Assembly: GCA_052326605.1 (NCBI GenBank)
Contig: JBKQMB010000054.1
Location: 43,957 to 107,956, forward strand
Reading direction: 5' to 3'
From: Bog-756 sp052326605
GTDB taxonomy: Bacteria > Actinomycetota > Acidimicrobiia > Acidimicrobiales > RAAP-2
DNA length: 64,000 nucleotides
This document shows, in pieces, positions 16,680 to 26,072 of this stretch (positions within the stretch are counted from its first letter, which is position 1; each line of letters begins with the position of its first letter). A model generated the notes under the pieces. That model had not been told where the DNA came from. It did not search any database and was given only the letters and a program-made list of their open reading frames with translations. The translations under genes and the position numbers were made by a program.

Positions 16680-17915
16680 ATGGACGGTGGAGCTCCCCCG
16701 ATCGGATTGACCGAGGCCTGGGCCGCGGTCGGCGAGCGCGGCGCGTTCGCCCTGGACTGCGTCGAACTGTGGTGGATCGACGTCCCGTTCGTGCGCCCGG
16801 TCTCGACAGCGGTCGGCGTGCACAGGAACCGACCTCTGGTGCTGGTGCAACTCCGGGGGAGCGCGGATGGTCGCCCGGTCGACGGCTGGGGAGAGTGCGC
16901 CGCCCTCGCCGACACCACTTACGACGCCGAGGACGTGGCCGGGTCGTTCTTCGCTCTCGAGCACCGCCTGGTACCGGCCCTGGTCCAGCAGGCGGCCAGG
17001 TCGCATGGCCGGCTGCCCCGGCCCTCCGCCTTGGACGGGATCCGGCGTGCCGCCCCCGGGGGGACACTGGCCTTCGCCGCCTTGGAGATGGCGGTGGCGG
17101 ACGCCCACCTCCGATCCGAGAGCCGATCGTTCGCCCAGGTGCTCGGGGTGGAGAACCGGCAGATCGAGATCGGCGCGGTGGTCGGGACCTCCGGGGACAC
17201 CGGCACACTGGTCGACTCGGTGGCTGCGTTGGCCGCCGAGGGATTCACGCGGGTGAAGATGAAGATCGGCCCCGGGTGGGATGTCGAACCGGTGGGTGCG
17301 GTGGCCGCGCTGGCCGCCGCCATCCCGGGCCTGCGCGTGCAGGCGGACGCCAATGGCTCGTATTCCGAATCGGACAGCGCCCACCTCGGGCGGCTCGACC
17401 GGTTCGGACTCCTCTGCCTGGAACAACCCTTCGATCGGTCCGACCTCGCGGCACACGCACGCCTGGCGCGTCGCCTCACCACCCCCATCTGCCTCGACGA
17501 GAGCCTCGACTCGCCCGAGCGAACCGCGGCCGCCATCTCGATGGGGGCGTGTTCGGTGGTGTGTGTCAAGCCGTCGCGCCTCGGTGGCCTGGGTGCGGCA
17601 CTGCGGGTGGTCGAGGACTGCAGGGATGCCGGCATCCCGATGTGGATCGGCGGCATGTACGAGTCGGGCTACGCCCGTGGTGTCAACACCACCCTGGCGG
17701 CAGTGCCCGGCTTCGCCTGGCCCGGGGACCTGAGCCCGGCCGCAACCTACTTGACCGATGGGCTGGTGGAGCCCCTGGGGCTGGTCCGGTCGCCTTCGAA
17801 CGGTGCACTGGTGGCTTCTGTGCCCAGCGGGGGCGGGATGGGTCCCGCTCCCGACCCCGCCACGCTGGAACGCCTGCTGGTGCGGCGGTCACGGGTGGCC
17901 GGCCGCGGGGGGTGA
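16680..17915 (+). CDS. menC: o-Succinylbenzoate synthase (enolase superfamily)
   Basis: A 411-residue enolase-superfamily enzyme, best read as the menaquinone-pathway dehydratase that makes o-succinylbenzoate. Catalytic lysines are K193/K195 in VKMKIG and K297 in CVKPSRLGG; metal ligands are D223 (DANGSY), E248 (EQPF) and D273 (DES). WIGGMYESGYARG fits the MenC/N-acylamino-acid racemase branch. No other men genes are in the window, so an N-acylamino-acid racemase is the main alternative. Start ATG 16680; the open frame upstream to 15930 is a shadow of fabD and the tRNA. Confidence 0.85.
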   Translation: MDGGAPPIGLTEAWAAVGERGAFALDCVELWWIDVPFVRPVSTAVGVHRNRPLVLVQLRGSADGRPVDGWGECAALADTTYDAEDVAGSFFALEHRLVPALVQQAARSHGRLPRPSALDGIRRAAPGGTLAFAALEMAVADAHLRSESRSFAQVLGVENRQIEIGAVVGTSGDTGTLVDSVAALAAEGFTRVKMKIGPGWDVEPVGAVAALAAAIPGLRVQADANGSYSESDSAHLGRLDRFGLLCLEQPFDRSDLAAHARLARRLTTPICLDESLDSPERTAAAISMGACSVVCVKPSRLGGLGAALRVVEDCRDAGIPMWIGGMYESGYARGVNTTLAAVPGFAWPGDLSPAATYLTDGLVEPLGLVRSPSNGALVASVPSGGGMGPAPDPATLERLLVRRSRVAGRGG

Positions 17916-18022
17916 GGGCGGCGGTCCGGCACGGGTCGCCAAGGGTATGCCCATGGTGCCGTCCGGGCAGTCCGGACCCTCTGCGCGGAGTTGGTTCCCA
18001 CCATGCGTAGAATTGTCCTCCC

Positions 18023-18316
18023 ATGCATCGCACGATCATCGAACGCCGCCTCAGCGACGCCCACCAACGGTTGGTGCGCGCCCGCAGCGAGTTGGCGGTG
18101 CTCGACGAGCAGCTGGTGGTGGTCAACGAGATCGCCGATGACACCCGGTTGAGGGCGCTGGTGTCCGAGACGCCGGTGGCGTCCAAGGAACACGACGAAG
18201 CCAACCGTCATGCAACGGTCATGCTCCAGACACGGACCGCCCTGTTGACGCAGATCGCCGAACTCGAGCGGCGGCAGGACGATCTGCTCAATCGACTGGT
18301 GGTCGGCCCCGGTTGA
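18023..18316 (+). CDS. Small coiled-coil protein, unknown function
   Basis: A 97-residue protein made almost entirely of two amphipathic helices: ERRLSDAHQRLVRARSEL onward and TRTALLTQIAELERRQDDLL, with heptad-like Leu/Ala spacing. No signal peptide or membrane segment. TAGAAT (18008-18013) lies nine bases before the ATG and may be its -10 box. It precedes the pdtaR-like gene. I recognise no family; its place before an antiterminator gene is the only clue. Confidence 0.7.
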   Translation: MHRTIIERRLSDAHQRLVRARSELAVLDEQLVVVNEIADDTRLRALVSETPVASKEHDEANRHATVMLQTRTALLTQIAELERRQDDLLNRLVVGPG

Positions 18317-18327
18317 CCAGGAAGACC

Positions 18328-18453
18328 ATGATGACCATTCGCGCCGGGAAGACCATGCCGACCGTGTCCAACGTGCCGCACGAGGATCTGATCGTTTCGT
18401 ACCGTCCGCCGACGTCGTCGGAACCCCAGCCGGGAGGAGCTGATACACCATGA
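18328..18453 (+). CDS. Possible 41-codon leader ORF coupled to the antiterminator gene
   Basis: ATG 18328 (or 18331) opens a 41-residue frame, MMTIRAGKTMPTVSNVPHED onward, rich in Pro, Ser and Thr. AGGAAG lies three to six bases upstream. Its TGA overlaps the start of the next gene as ATGA, the same coupling used between true gene pairs here. The segment GGAAGACCATG occurs twice (18320-18330 and 18347-18357). It may be a real small protein, a regulatory leader, or chance; no homology is known to me. Confidence 0.35.
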   Translation: MMTIRAGKTMPTVSNVPHEDLIVSYRPPTSSEPQPGGADTP

Positions 18454-19064
18454 CCAGGCGCGTTGTCATCGCAGAGGATGAGGCCATCATCCGACTCGAT
18501 CTCAAGGAGATCCTGTTGGACGAGGGGTACGACGTGGTGGGCGAGACCGGACGCGGGGACGAGGCGGTCGAATTGGTCCGGGCCCACCACCCCGACCTGG
18601 TTATCCTCGACGTCAAGATGCCCGGCTCCGACGGGCTTGCCGCAGCCCGGTCCATTCGCGATCTGGACCTCAAGGTCGCCGTGCTGATCCTCACCGCCTT
18701 CAGCCAACGGAGCCTGATCGACGAGGCGCGCGATGCCGGGGTGGCCGCCTATCTGGTCAAGCCGTTTCAGCGGATCGAGCTCATCCCGGCCATCGACCAG
18801 GCCGTGGCCCGCTGTGAACAGGAGTGGGCGATCGACGACGAGGCACGCCGGGAACAGACCGAGGGGGGCGTCGGCCTCCAAGCCAGCGCCGAGGACAAGC
18901 TCGAGACCCGGCGGATGGTCGACGGTGCCAAGGGCGTCCTGATGGAACAGTCCGGCCTGTCCGAGGCCGAGGCGTTCGACTTCATCCAAAAGACGGCGAT
19001 GACAACCCGTTCGCGGATGGTGGACGTGGCCCGACAGGTGCTCGAGGGCACGCTCGCGCCCTAG
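18450..19064 (+). CDS. pdtaR: ANTAR-domain response regulator (PdtaR-like antiterminator)
   Basis: A 204-residue protein with a receiver (residues 1-120; acidic ED at 9-10, phosphoacceptor D54 in VILDVKMPG, K104 in LVKPF) and an ANTAR RNA-binding domain (about 145-200: LETRRMVDGAKGVLMEQSG, then SEAEAFDFIQKTAM). When phosphorylated, such proteins bind paired hexaloop hairpins and prevent termination. It matches M. tuberculosis PdtaR (Rv1626) in design and in place, just before polA and rpsA. The partner kinase PdtaS is not in the window. GGGAGGAG lies eleven bases before ATG 18450. A linker of about 25 residues separates the domains. Confidence 0.93.
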   Translation: MTRRVVIAEDEAIIRLDLKEILLDEGYDVVGETGRGDEAVELVRAHHPDLVILDVKMPGSDGLAAARSIRDLDLKVAVLILTAFSQRSLIDEARDAGVAAYLVKPFQRIELIPAIDQAVARCEQEWAIDDEARREQTEGGVGLQASAEDKLETRRMVDGAKGVLMEQSGLSEAEAFDFIQKTAMTTRSRMVDVARQVLEGTLAP

Positions 19065-19083
19065 GCCGGGGCGCCCCTCTACC

Positions 19084-22032
19084 ATGGCCGATCAGCCCTC
19101 TGCCCGACAGGTGTCGAAGAGCCCGGACAGCGGTCCGGAACCGCCCTCGGGGCCTCTGATCCTGCTCGACGGGATGTCCCTGGCCTTCCGGGCCTACTTC
19201 GCCCTCCCGACCACACTGACCACAGCCGATGGGGTGGTCACCAACGCCGTCCATGGCTTCGCCTCGATGGTGGTGAACCTGATTCGGGATCACCGACCGG
19301 TCGGGTTGGCGGTTGCCTTCGACCTCCCGGGCGGTACCTTCCGGGACGAGATCGTCGACGATTACAAGGGTGGACGCGCCGAGACGCCCCCGGATCTGCC
19401 CCCCCAATTCGACATGATCCGGTCGTTGCTGGAGTCCCTGGCCATCCCGGTCGTCGGGGCCGAGGGATTCGAGGCCGATGACGTGCTGGCCACCCTGGCC
19501 ACCGAGGCGCGTGATCGCCGGCACCCGGTGATCATCGTGACTGGGGACCGTGACTCCTACCAACTGGTCGAAGACCCCTACATCCGGGTGCTCTACAACC
19601 GGCGTGGCGTGAGCGACTATTCCCTCTACGACGAGGCCGGCATCGAGGAGAGGACCGGGGTCGAGCCGGCGAAGTACCCGCTCCTCGCCGCGCTGCGAGG
19701 CGACCCGTCGGACAATCTCCCCGGAGTACCCGGGGTCGGGGAGAAGACCGCAGCCAAGCTGATCAACGAGTACGGGGACCTCGAGACCATCTACGCCCAC
19801 CTCGACGCGCTGTCTCCGAAGCTGAGGGAGAACCTGGCCGCCCATCTCGATCGCGTGCGCACGAACGCCGAGGTGATCCCCCTGGTCCGGGACGTACCCC
19901 TCGACGTCCATGTCGACCAGTTGACCCTCGGGGGATGGGAACTCGAAGAGGCCCGCCGCACCTTCGCCGAGTTGGAGTTGCGGACGTTGTGGACGCGCTT
20001 TTCGGCATTGATGCAGGACGGGTATCTCGGCAGGCCGGCAACACCTGCCACCGGTGACGCCGGCACCTCGGGTCCCGGCGGCCTCGACGGGCTTGGTGCA
20101 ACGGCAGCAGACGCGGCACCGGACTGGCTGGCGTCGCCCTCAGTGATGGCACCCCGGGACGCCGCGTCGGCATGCGAGGCGCTGGAGGCCGTGTTCGCTT
20201 CCGCCCGGGCCACGACGGGGAGCGTCGCCCTCTCCGCACGCTGGTCGGGGGATCCCGGCAGGTCGCCCTTGCTGGGCCTGGCGGTGGCCGGCGAGGCGGT
20301 GGTTGACGGCTCGCCGCCGGTTCCCGTGGTGTACCTCGGGTCCGGCACAGACCCGGACAGTCCGCTGTCTGCCGAGCCCGGGGTTCTCGAGGCACTCGCC
20401 GGCGGACTGGGGGCGGGCGGTGTCGGCGTCGTGGCCCACGATGCCAAGGAGATCATGCGGTCGTTGCTGCCACTCGGCGTGGACGTCACCCAACTGACCA
20501 TGGACACCGCCGTAGCCGCCTACCTCCTCGATCCGTCGAACGACCGGTACAGGGTGACGGATCTCGCTGCTCGATACCTGGGGGTGGCCGTCGACGATGG
20601 CGGAGGCGGCAAGGGCCAGGGTGCCTTCCTGCTCGAGCCACCGCCCGACCCGTCGGCTGGGCCGGACACGCCGGACACGCCGGACACGCCCAGTGCGACC
20701 GATGCCTCGGCCGATCCGCTCGACGCTCTCGCCATGGCGGAGATTCGTCTGACCTCGGTCCTCGCCAGGCTGCGGACCCCTCTGGTGGAGGCCCTGGCCG
20801 ATGTGGGGGAGTCGACGCTCTTCGACGAGATCGAACTGCCCCTCGTCCGGGTACTGGCCCGGATGGAGGTGGTGGGGATCCCGGTCGACCGGGAGGTGCT
20901 TCGTTCGATCGCCGCCGGCCTGGCCGAGGAGTGCCGTGTGCTGGAGGCGACCATCCACGAGCTCGCAGGCGCCCCCTTCAAGATCAATTCGGTGCCCCAG
21001 CTCCGAGCAGTGCTCTACGACCAGCTAGGCCTGACCCCTGCGCGCAAGACGAAGACGGGCTTCTCCACCGACGCCCGCACGCTCGAACTGCTCCGCGGCC
21101 AGCATCCGATCATCGAGGCCCTGCTGCGGTACCGGGAGATAGAGAAGCTCCGCTCCACCTATGGAGAGAGTCTCGCCTCCGAAGTGGCACCGGACGGCCG
21201 TATCCACGCCACGTTCCGCCAGACCGTGGCCCGCACCGGACGGCTGTCCTCCGACCGACCCAACCTCCACAACATCCCGGTCCGCACCGAGGAGGGCCGC
21301 CGCTTCCGAGAGGCGTTCGTGCCTTCTGCCGGACGTCGGCTGCTGGTGGCCGACTACGACCAGGTGGAGTTGCGGGCCATTGCCCACCTGTCGGGTGACC
21401 CAGGCCTCACTTCGGCATTCGCTGCCGGCGAGGACATCCACCGCACTGTGGCGGCGCGGGTGTTCGGTGTCGAGCGCGACAAGGTGACCCATGCGCAGCG
21501 GTCCACCGCCAAGATGGTGTCCTACGGTCTGGCCTACGGAATGGAGGCCTACGGGCTCTCCCAGCGGCTGGCCATCCCGGTGGAAGGGGCCCAGGAGATC
21601 CTCCGGGCGTTCTTCGAAGCCTTCCCGTCCGTCCACGACTACATGGAACGGGCGGTAGCCGAGGCACGCACGAACGGGTACACGGTGACCGCCTTCGGGC
21701 GCCGGCGGCCGCTCCCGGACCTGACCTCCACCAACTACCAGGTGCGCCAGGCGGCCGAACGGCAGGCGATGAACGCCGGTATCCAGGGCCTGGCTGCCGA
21801 CCTGTTCAAAGTGGCCCTGATCCGCCTGGACGCCGGGCTCGAGGAGGGGGGGTTCGCATCTGATCTGGTGCTGCAGGTCCACGACGAAGTGCTGGTCGAC
21901 GTGGTCCCCGACGAGTCCGAACGGGTTGCCGCCCTCACCGAGCAGGCGCTGACCGGGGCGGCCCAACTGGCGGTCCCGCTCAAGGTGGCCATGGCCTGGG
22001 GCTCATCGTGGGCGGAGGCAAAAGGAGCCTGA
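19084..22032 (+). CDS. polA: DNA polymerase I
   Basis: A 982-residue PolI for repair and Okazaki-fragment processing. Residues 20-300 are the 5' nuclease domain (LLDGMSLAFRAYF, GFEADDVLATLA, TGDRDSYQL, GDPSDNLPGVPGVGEKTA). The middle part (about 330-570) sits where the 3'-5' exonuclease would be but lacks the acidic DxE metal site and holds a Pro/Asp/Thr repeat, so proofreading is presumably absent, as in other actinobacteria. The polymerase part has VADYDQVELRAIAHLSGD (motif A), RSTAKMVSYGLAYGM (motif B) and LQVHDEVLVDV (motif C). No clear ribosome binding site precedes ATG 19084. It follows the antiterminator gene by 19 bases. Confidence 0.97.
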   Translation: MADQPSARQVSKSPDSGPEPPSGPLILLDGMSLAFRAYFALPTTLTTADGVVTNAVHGFASMVVNLIRDHRPVGLAVAFDLPGGTFRDEIVDDYKGGRAETPPDLPPQFDMIRSLLESLAIPVVGAEGFEADDVLATLATEARDRRHPVIIVTGDRDSYQLVEDPYIRVLYNRRGVSDYSLYDEAGIEERTGVEPAKYPLLAALRGDPSDNLPGVPGVGEKTAAKLINEYGDLETIYAHLDALSPKLRENLAAHLDRVRTNAEVIPLVRDVPLDVHVDQLTLGGWELEEARRTFAELELRTLWTRFSALMQDGYLGRPATPATGDAGTSGPGGLDGLGATAADAAPDWLASPSVMAPRDAASACEALEAVFASARATTGSVALSARWSGDPGRSPLLGLAVAGEAVVDGSPPVPVVYLGSGTDPDSPLSAEPGVLEALAGGLGAGGVGVVAHDAKEIMRSLLPLGVDVTQLTMDTAVAAYLLDPSNDRYRVTDLAARYLGVAVDDGGGGKGQGAFLLEPPPDPSAGPDTPDTPDTPSATDASADPLDALAMAEIRLTSVLARLRTPLVEALADVGESTLFDEIELPLVRVLARMEVVGIPVDREVLRSIAAGLAEECRVLEATIHELAGAPFKINSVPQLRAVLYDQLGLTPARKTKTGFSTDARTLELLRGQHPIIEALLRYREIEKLRSTYGESLASEVAPDGRIHATFRQTVARTGRLSSDRPNLHNIPVRTEEGRRFREAFVPSAGRRLLVADYDQVELRAIAHLSGDPGLTSAFAAGEDIHRTVAARVFGVERDKVTHAQRSTAKMVSYGLAYGMEAYGLSQRLAIPVEGAQEILRAFFEAFPSVHDYMERAVAEARTNGYTVTAFGRRRPLPDLTSTNYQVRQAAERQAMNAGIQGLAADLFKVALIRLDAGLEEGGFASDLVLQVHDEVLVDVVPDESERVAALTEQALTGAAQLAVPLKVAMAWGSSWAEAKGA

Positions 22033-22153
22033 CCACCCCTGACCAACCATGACGACCCGGCCCGTCATGGCGTTCGGGCTGGTGGAGTACGATAACTAGC
22101 CGGCCACGCCTCTGTGGCCCTTACCTTCACCTTCGTCGCCCCGAGGGGTGCCG

Positions 22154-23770
22154 ATGGATCCGTCCGGAAAGCGAGCTACCTACTTCATGTCCGATACCCA
22201 AGTCGTACCCGAGGGCACCACCCTGCTGTCTCCCGAATCCATGGGCACTTTCGACGAGAACGGGGTCTACATCCCCCGCTCGGTCACCGAGGACGATCTC
22301 GGCGGTGCGTCCCTCGAGGACGCCATGGCCGGAACCATCGTCGAGTTCGAGGACGGCGACCTGGTTCAGGGCACGGTCGTCAAGATCGACCGCGACGAGG
22401 TACTCCTCGACATCGGATTCAAGTCCGAAGGTGTCATACCAGTGCGCGAACTGTCGATCCGCAACGATGTGGATCCGTCGGAGATCGTCACGCTTGGCGA
22501 GGCCATCGAGGCCCTCGTGCTCCAGAAGGAGGACAAGGAAGGCCGACTGATCCTTTCGAAGAAGCGGGCTCAGTACGAGCGGGCATGGGGCACCATCGAG
22601 AAGTTGAAGGAGGCCGACGAAGTGGTCTCCGGTCCGGTGATCGAGGTGGTCAAGGGCGGCCTGATCGTGGATATTGGCCTGCGGGGCTTCCTGCCGGCAT
22701 CTCTGGTGGAACTGCGGCGGGTGCGCGAGCTCCAGCCGTATGTCGGTCGGACCATCGAGGCGAAGATCATCGAGCTCGACCGCAACCGCAACAACGTCGT
22801 GCTGTCCCGCCGAGCGTGGCTCGAGGAGACCCAGAAGGAGCAGCGGGGAGAGTTCCTGGTCAACCTCAAGCCGGGCGAGCGCCGCAAGGGTGTTGTCTCG
22901 TCGGTGGTCAACTTCGGTGCGTTCGTCGACCTCGGGGGGATGGACGGACTGGTGCACGTGTCCGAGCTGTCGTGGAAGCATGTCGACCACCCGTCATCGG
23001 TGGTGTCGGTGGGCGACGAGATCGACGTCGAAGTGCTCGACGTGGACCTGTCCAAGGAGCGCATCAGCCTGTCGCTCAAGGCTACCCAGACCGATCCATG
23101 GCAGGAGTTCGCCAACTCGCACCAGGTGGGGGAACTTGTCTACGGACGAATCACCAAGCTGGTGCCGTTCGGCTCGTTCGTCCAGGTCGGAGACGGCATC
23201 GAGGGCCTCGTCCACATTTCGGAGATGGCCGGTCACCATGTCGACCTGCCCGAGCAGGTCGTCACCCCGGGCGAAGAGCTGTGGGTGAAGATCATCGACA
23301 TCGATCTCCAGCGGCGTCGCATCAGCCTCTCGATCAAGCAGGCGGCCGAGGGCGGCGAGGTCTCCGAGGAGTACCGCGAAGCCTTCGGTGAGCACGCCTA
23401 TGACGCCGAGGGCAACTATGTGGGCCCCTTCGAGTTCGCCGAGACCGAGTTCACGCCCGAGACCGAGGCCCAGGCAGCCTGGGTGGACTACGTGGCCGAG
23501 CACGGCCCGGGTGAAGGCATTGCCGAAGCCCCCGCCGTCGAGCCGGTTGCCGTCGAGCCGGTTGCCGTCGAGCCGGTTGCCGCAGAGACTGCTGCCGTCG
23601 AGCCGGCTGCCGCAGAGACTGCCCCCGCAGAGCCTGCTGCCGTCGAGCCGGTTGCCGTCGAAGCCCCCGCAGAGCCAGCCCCCGCAGAGCCAGCCCCCGC
23701 CGAGCAGACGGTGTCGACGGACATCGCCGAGGCGCCGGTTGCCACCGAACCGGTGAGCGAAGCCGGCTGA
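22154..23770 (+). CDS. rpsA: 30S ribosomal protein S1
   Basis: Four S1 RNA-binding domains (about residues 55-125, 140-210, 225-296, 312-382) such as VVKIDRDEVLLDIGFKSEGV, GGLIVDIGLRGFLPASLVE, GVVSSVVNFGAFVDLGGMDG and RITKLVPFGSFVQVGDGIEG. S1 brings mRNA to the 30S subunit. The last 155 residues are an acidic Ala/Glu/Pro/Val tail with PVAVE and PAE repeats, longer than usual. Start: ATG 22154 has GAGGGG five bases upstream; GTG 22148 and ATG 22187 are alternatives. TACGAT at 22088 may be its -10 box, leaving a 5' leader of about 60 bases. Confidence 0.96.
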   Translation: MDPSGKRATYFMSDTQVVPEGTTLLSPESMGTFDENGVYIPRSVTEDDLGGASLEDAMAGTIVEFEDGDLVQGTVVKIDRDEVLLDIGFKSEGVIPVRELSIRNDVDPSEIVTLGEAIEALVLQKEDKEGRLILSKKRAQYERAWGTIEKLKEADEVVSGPVIEVVKGGLIVDIGLRGFLPASLVELRRVRELQPYVGRTIEAKIIELDRNRNNVVLSRRAWLEETQKEQRGEFLVNLKPGERRKGVVSSVVNFGAFVDLGGMDGLVHVSELSWKHVDHPSSVVSVGDEIDVEVLDVDLSKERISLSLKATQTDPWQEFANSHQVGELVYGRITKLVPFGSFVQVGDGIEGLVHISEMAGHHVDLPEQVVTPGEELWVKIIDIDLQRRRISLSIKQAAEGGEVSEEYREAFGEHAYDAEGNYVGPFEFAETEFTPETEAQAAWVDYVAEHGPGEGIAEAPAVEPVAVEPVAVEPVAAETAAVEPAAAETAPAEPAAVEPVAVEAPAEPAPAEPAPAEQTVSTDIAEAPVATEPVSEAG

Positions 23771-23788
23771 CAGCCGGCTGACAGCCGA
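23761..23788. repeat. AGCCGGCTGAC repeat at the rpsA end
   Basis: An 11-base unit, itself containing the palindrome AGCCGGCT, occurs twice in tandem with a third partial copy. It includes the rpsA stop codon. The rest of the spacer to the convergent oppF gene has only short dyads (CCCGG/CCGGG at about 23796). Confidence 0.7.
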
Positions 23789-23907
23789 CGCGCTACCCGG
23801 CCACCGGGCCACGCCTCACAGGAGACTGCTCAACGCCCCGGTCTCGCCGTGTGCTGCCCCCGAGTCCCTTCGCCGGCGGAAGCGGATCACATGCCAGCCG
23901 TCCAGGC

Positions 23908-24948
23908 TCAATCCGCAGGAGTCGGGGCCGCCGAGGTGTCCGCCTTCCCCCCGACGAGGGGGAAGTGGCATGCCACCTGGTGGCCCGGCGCAACCTCCCG
24001 GAGCAAAGGTTCCTGTTCTGCACACAGCGGCGCAGCATAGGGGCAGCGGGTGCGGAACCGGCACCCTGACGGTGGGTTGAGCGGCGAGGGGAGCTCTCCC
24101 GACAGGGCCTTGTGGGCGGACTTCTGTTCGGGGTCCGGTTCGGGGATCGACGCCATCAACGCCTCGGTGTAGGGGTGCGCGGCCGAACGGTAGAGGTCGT
24201 CGGATCCAGCGAGCTCTACCAGCTTTCCCAGGTACATCACGGCCACCCGATCGCTCACGTTCTTGACGACGGCGAGGTCGTGGGCGATGAAGACCATGGT
24301 CAGGCTGAATCGGGCCTTGAGGTCAGCCAATAAATTCAGGATCTGGGCCTGCACGGACACGTCGAGCGCCGATACCGGCTCGTCGCAGATGAGCAGGTCG
24401 GGGTCGGCCATCAGGGCCCGAGCAATGCTGATGCGCTGGCACTGCCCGCCGGAGAACTCCTGGGGCCGGCGGTCGCCTGCCGTGTCGGGGTCGATCCCGA
24501 CCGCCTCGAGCATGGAACGCACCTTGTCGGCCTTCTCATCCTTGGTACCCCTCTTCCAGATGACCAGGGGTTCGGCCACGATGTCCTTCACCCGCCGCCG
24601 GGGGTTGAGTGAGGAGATCGGATCCTGGAAGATCATCTGGATCTTGGTCCGGACCTTCCGCAGCTGCCGGTTGGACAGCGCACTGAGATCCTGACCCAGG
24701 TAGTTGACACTGCCCGAGGTCGGTGGCTGCACCTGCACCAGTGCCCGCCCAGTGGTCGACTTTCCGCAGCCCGATTCGCCCACGAGCCCCAGTGTCTCGC
24801 CCTTCCTCACCTGGAAGCTCACATCGGAGACCGCATGGACACGCTGCCTGCCGCTCTTGAACTCGACCACGAGATGGTCGACGCTCAGCACGGTGTCCTC
24901 ACTGGCGGACGGCGGCCCGCCAGTGGTGGTGGCAGAGACGATGCTCAT
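23908..24948 (-). CDS. oppF: Oligopeptide ABC transporter ATP-binding protein
   Basis: A 346-residue ATPase of the peptide/nickel importer family. Walker A GESGCGKST, Q-loop IFQDPISSLNPRRR, signature FSGGQCQR (Cys in place of the usual Arg), Walker B LLICDEPVSALD, H-loop FIAHDLAVV. The C-terminal oligopeptide-importer extension has CRFRTRCPYAAPLC, cysteines that in OppF-like proteins can hold an iron-sulfur cluster. ATG 24948 overlaps the oppD stop (ATGA). It is the last gene of oppA-B-C-D-F. Confidence 0.93.
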   Translation of the reverse strand: MSIVSATTTGGPPSASEDTVLSVDHLVVEFKSGRQRVHAVSDVSFQVRKGETLGLVGESGCGKSTTGRALVQVQPPTSGSVNYLGQDLSALSNRQLRKVRTKIQMIFQDPISSLNPRRRVKDIVAEPLVIWKRGTKDEKADKVRSMLEAVGIDPDTAGDRRPQEFSGGQCQRISIARALMADPDLLICDEPVSALDVSVQAQILNLLADLKARFSLTMVFIAHDLAVVKNVSDRVAVMYLGKLVELAGSDDLYRSAAHPYTEALMASIPEPDPEQKSAHKALSGELPSPLNPPSGCRFRTRCPYAAPLCAEQEPLLREVAPGHQVACHFPLVGGKADTSAAPTPAD

Positions 24949-26072
24949 GGTGACTGCACCACTGGCCCCGGGTCGATGGTCGTATCGCCAGCTGCCGATG
25001 CCGATGCCGATGCCGATGGCGCCGTGGACGTGCCGTGGACCAGCGGGAACCAGCAGGCGAACAGGTGGTCAGGCGAGCCGGCGGTGCGGAGTGGGGGATC
25101 CGACTCCCGACACTTGTCCTGGGCGAAGGCACAGCGGGGGGCGAACCGGCAGCCCTTCGGCGGATGGATGAGGTCCGGAGGCCGTCCGGGGATGGCCTCC
25201 AAGCGGGTGCCGCTCGGATCGGCGAGGCGGGGGATCGAGTCCATCAGCGCCCGGGTGTAGGGCATGTGGGTTTCGGCGAACAGCGTGCGGGTCGGCGCCC
25301 GCTCGACGACGCGCCCGGCGTACATGACCAAGATCTCGTCGGCCCGGTCGGCCACCACCCCGAGGTCATGGGTGACCAGGATGACCGCCATGTGGCGCTC
25401 TCGCTGGAGCTTGCCGAGCAGGTCGAGTATCTGGGCCTGGACGGTGACATCCAGGCCGGTCGTCGGCTCGTCAGCCATGACCAGACGTGGTGCGCAGGCG
25501 AGGGCGATGGCGATCATCACCCGTTGCCGCATTCCCCCCGAGAGCTGGAAGGGATACCACCGCACCCGTTGCTCGGGCGACGGGATGCCCACTGATCGCA
25601 GGAGTTCGATGGCCGTAACGTCGGCCTCCTTGCGGTCCATGTCCAGATGGAGGCGTAGGGTTTCGGTGATCTGTATCCCGATCCGCTTGACCGGGTTGAG
25701 GGCAGTCATCGGATCTTGGAAGATCATGCTCAGCTCTGCACCCCAGATCTCTCGGAGCTGGTCCGGTTCCATGGCGGTCAGCTCGTGACCGGCGAAGTGC
25801 ACCGTGCCGCTCTTGACGACGTCACGCACGGGGAGCAGGCCCATGATCGACCTCGCCAGCACGGTCTTGCCCGAACCGGACTCCCCGACGACCCCGAGGG
25901 TCGTCCCTGCCGCGACGGTCAGGGAGACACCGTCGACGGCGTGCACGGTTCCCCGGCCGGTGCGGAACGAGGTGTGCAGATCCTTCACCACCAACAACGG
26001 CTCGTCGGGTTCTCCCACGTCCGGGAACTCGAGGGCGCGCTTGCCGTTCTGTGGGCGTCGCCGGCCGATCAC
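24945..26072 (-). CDS. oppD: Oligopeptide ABC transporter ATP-binding protein
   Basis: A 375-residue ATPase, the second nucleotide-binding subunit. Walker A GESGSGKT, IFQDPMTALNP, signature LSGGMRQR, Walker B LVMADEPTTGLD, H-loop LVTHDLGVV, and the C-terminal CRFAPRCAFAQDKC cysteine region. The last 25 residues hold a Ser-Ala repeat. Start GTG 26072 overlaps the oppC stop as GTGA; the longer frame to 26231 only shadows oppC. Confidence 0.93.
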   Translation of the reverse strand: MIGRRRPQNGKRALEFPDVGEPDEPLLVVKDLHTSFRTGRGTVHAVDGVSLTVAAGTTLGVVGESGSGKTVLARSIMGLLPVRDVVKSGTVHFAGHELTAMEPDQLREIWGAELSMIFQDPMTALNPVKRIGIQITETLRLHLDMDRKEADVTAIELLRSVGIPSPEQRVRWYPFQLSGGMRQRVMIAIALACAPRLVMADEPTTGLDVTVQAQILDLLGKLQRERHMAVILVTHDLGVVADRADEILVMYAGRVVERAPTRTLFAETHMPYTRALMDSIPRLADPSGTRLEAIPGRPPDLIHPPKGCRFAPRCAFAQDKCRESDPPLRTAGSPDHLFACWFPLVHGTSTAPSASASASAAGDTTIDPGPVVQSP

